From positions 124,001 through 188,000 of the forward strand of contig JACJYP010000003.1 of the NCBI GenBank assembly GCA_020636045.1: 64,000 bases of DNA, in the 5' to 3' direction. The first letter of the stretch is position 1, and every line of letters begins with the position of its first letter. The notes beneath the pieces were generated by a model. The model searched no databases. It worked only from the letters and a program-made list of their open reading frames with translations, and had not been told where the DNA came from. The position numbers and the translations under genes were made by a program. Positions 62,723 to 64,000 of the stretch are shown here, one piece after another. This DNA is from Lewinellaceae bacterium (GTDB lineage Bacteria; Bacteroidota; Bacteroidia; Chitinophagales; Saprospiraceae).

Positions 62723-64000
62723 TTATTTTGGCCGGATCCGGCATTCCAGGGCCGCAAATCCCCCTGCGTCGAAGTGCTCGACCCTCAGATGGTGCCGCCC
62801 GCCGAGAGTGACGGTGACCTCCTCCGTTTCGGGTTCGTGCACATTCCAGCGATCGATCACGAGTTTGTCGTCGAGGTAGAGCCGGACACCGTCGTCGGAA
62901 GTCAGGGTGATGATGTACTGGTCCGCCGCGAGGTCAATGTCGGCGGTGCTGAGGGTAGCAAAACGATCAGCCTGTACTTCCGGGGCGGGGCGGTCCCACC
63001 AGGCATACCACAAGCCTTCGGATCGGCTTTCGGCTACGGCTGCGTTTTTAAACACATCGGGCGGGGGCAGGCTGTCGCTGAAATTGAAAAACTGTGTCTT
63101 CCACTCCGGCTTTTTTTCGAAACGGCGGTATTCGAACCGGTAGGTTTCTCCGGCGGGAATGAGTTCGCCGAACGGCGTGGCGATGACCTGTTCGCTGGTG
63201 TACTCGAATTCCAGGCGAATGTCTTCGGCCGTGGGGTTGCGCTCCACGCTGATCTGCGCAGGCACGGTGCCCTGCACCGCGCTGACGGTTTTTACCCCCC
63301 GCATTTTTGCCAGTTTCCATTTGCCCGAAGGGCCGATCAGCACAAACGAATAGCGGTTGCCGGCGGTAGTATCCAGCACCACCGTCGGCCTGCGAAAATC
63401 GAACGGCCCCCATTCGTCGATGACGATCAATTGCCGGCCACGCGGAAAACCCTGCGGCAGGGCGGCCAGCATGCCGTCGGGCAGGCTGTCGGGTTCGTTG
63501 AGCTCGCCGGGCGGCACGTTGAGCGGCTCGTAGGGGTTCTCGGGGTCGCCGGTGTGGGAAAAGTTCAGGCCCTCGGACGAGCGCAGCGCGGGATTGGCCC
63601 ACACGGCGGCGAGTTGTTTTTCCGTGCCGTAAATATCGTTGCGCCAGAACTTCGTTCCTTCATTTGGCAAGGGCGTTTCAAGTAGTGTTTCGAAGCCGGT
63701 GAACAGGTTTTCCCCGTTGACGGCGATGTTTTGCGAAGCGCTGATCTTCAGCGGATTGCGAACGCCTGTAAACACATTTCGGTCGATGATATGCCCCAGG
63801 CTTCGCACATCGCGCCGCTGCGCGTAGCCCCAATCGGAAGGCTGTTCCGCGCGCGCCCAGAAGTGGATGCCGAGCGTGTCGTTGATAAATATATTTTGCC
63901 GGATGGTATCGTGCTGGCCGTGTTCGATGGCGATCGCGGTGCGGCAGCCAACGATCATGTTGGCAAAGATCAGCGACTCATAGCTGTAGCCTGCCCAGAT
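62723..64000 (-). CDS. Secreted right-handed beta-helix protein with C-terminal PA14 domain, N-terminus beyond window
   Basis: Open to the window edge, with in-frame codons upstream of 63958 (…AGYSYESLIFANMIVGCRT), so the N-terminus is missing. The visible part starts with parallel beta-helix repeats (AIAIEHGQHDTIRQNIF, GHIIDRNVFTGV). A beta-sandwich middle follows. The C-terminus is a PA14-like carbohydrate-binding domain (YIITLTSDDGVRLYLDDKLVIDRW, GGRHHLRVEHFDAGGFAALE). Probably a surface or periplasmic polysaccharide-degrading or binding protein. It ends 97 nt before the GT2 gene, on the same strand. Confidence 0.85.
   Translation of the reverse strand: MWAGYSYESLIFANMIVGCRTAIAIEHGQHDTIRQNIFINDTLGIHFWARAEQPSDWGYAQRRDVRSLGHIIDRNVFTGVRNPLKISASQNIAVNGENLFTGFETLLETPLPNEGTKFWRNDIYGTEKQLAAVWANPALRSSEGLNFSHTGDPENPYEPLNVPPGELNEPDSLPDGMLAALPQGFPRGRQLIVIDEWGPFDFRRPTVVLDTTAGNRYSFVLIGPSGKWKLAKMRGVKTVSAVQGTVPAQISVERNPTAEDIRLEFEYTSEQVIATPFGELIPAGETYRFEYRRFEKKPEWKTQFFNFSDSLPPPDVFKNAAVAESRSEGLWYAWWDRPAPEVQADRFATLSTADIDLAADQYIITLTSDDGVRLYLDDKLVIDRWNVHEPETEEVTVTLGGRHHLRVEHFDAGGFAALECRIRPK

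Overview
The window comes from a Bacteroidota chromosome, most likely the Saprospiria/Lewinella-Haliscomenobacter side. The reasons are a fused LpxC/FabZ, proteins with C-terminal type IX secretion (T9SS) sorting domains, promoters with the TTG-N18-21-TAnnTTTG pattern and few Shine-Dalgarno sites, a DUF177-rpmF pair, and a eukaryote-like IleRS. The background is GC-rich. Two islands are strikingly AT-rich: about 32.5-34.5 kb and 39.5-40.2 kb. I saw no rRNA, tRNA, CRISPR array, transposase or integrase.

Layout. 0-4 kb: a truncated Wzz/GumC-type polysaccharide gene (-), divergent from a Prc/CtpA protease (+). 4-12.7 kb (-): rsmE, an ATP-grasp-like gene, uppS, a beta-propeller protein, an ABC ATPase, lpxA, lpxC-fabZ, recR and a tandem Usp gene. 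12.8-17.1 kb (-): truA, an LMW phosphatase, a DUF3078-like protein, an MscS-type channel, a small unknown and an ECF sigma factor. 17.3-22.3 kb: a thioredoxin-like protein, purC, a large helical protein, a T9SS cargo protein and a Cys-rich lipoprotein. 22.27-22.54 kb: a 21-bp tandem repeat with 84-bp higher-order structure. 22.6-31 kb: hppA, a Rossmann oxidoreductase, DinB, a WYL regulator, a long palindromic element, a TlpA protein, a cupin, an EamA transporter and 3-hydroxyanthranilate dioxygenase. 31-38.8 kb: an S1C protease, an isoleucine leader peptide with terminator, an AT-rich tcmP/DUF5131 pair, ileS and an FGE-like lipoprotein. 38.8-49.6 kb: two tandem unknown paralogues, an MFS exporter, fabG, a DUF3089 lipoprotein, xseA, an M48 protease, a Gfo/Idh/MocA protein and a T9SS-sorted intradiol dioxygenase. 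49.7-54 kb (-): LytTR regulator/LytS kinase, trpS, ridA, rpmF and DUF177. 54-64 kb: PBP1A, a GT2, a dihydroorotase homologue lacking its metal ligands, a large GT-C-like membrane protein, a second GT2 and a truncated beta-helix/PA14 protein.

Most striking is 32.39-34.52 kb. A TAnnTTTG box sits 4 nt before an 18-codon ORF rich in Ile codons, and a perfect 16-bp terminator follows. This is the architecture of an isoleucine attenuator. The natural target, ileS, lies 2 kb downstream, behind an AT-rich two-gene cassette (TcmP and DUF5131/Gp37-Gp68) with its own promoter-like box; the last gene of the cassette overlaps the ileS start by 8 nt. The IleRS itself carries a swapped GXHH signature in place of HXGH.

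Cell-envelope genes dominate the rest: lipid A (lpxA, lpxC/fabZ), undecaprenyl-PP (uppS), peptidoglycan (PBP1A), glycosyltransferases and a polysaccharide co-polymerase. Translation and RNA genes (rsmE, truA, ileS, trpS, rpmF) come next.
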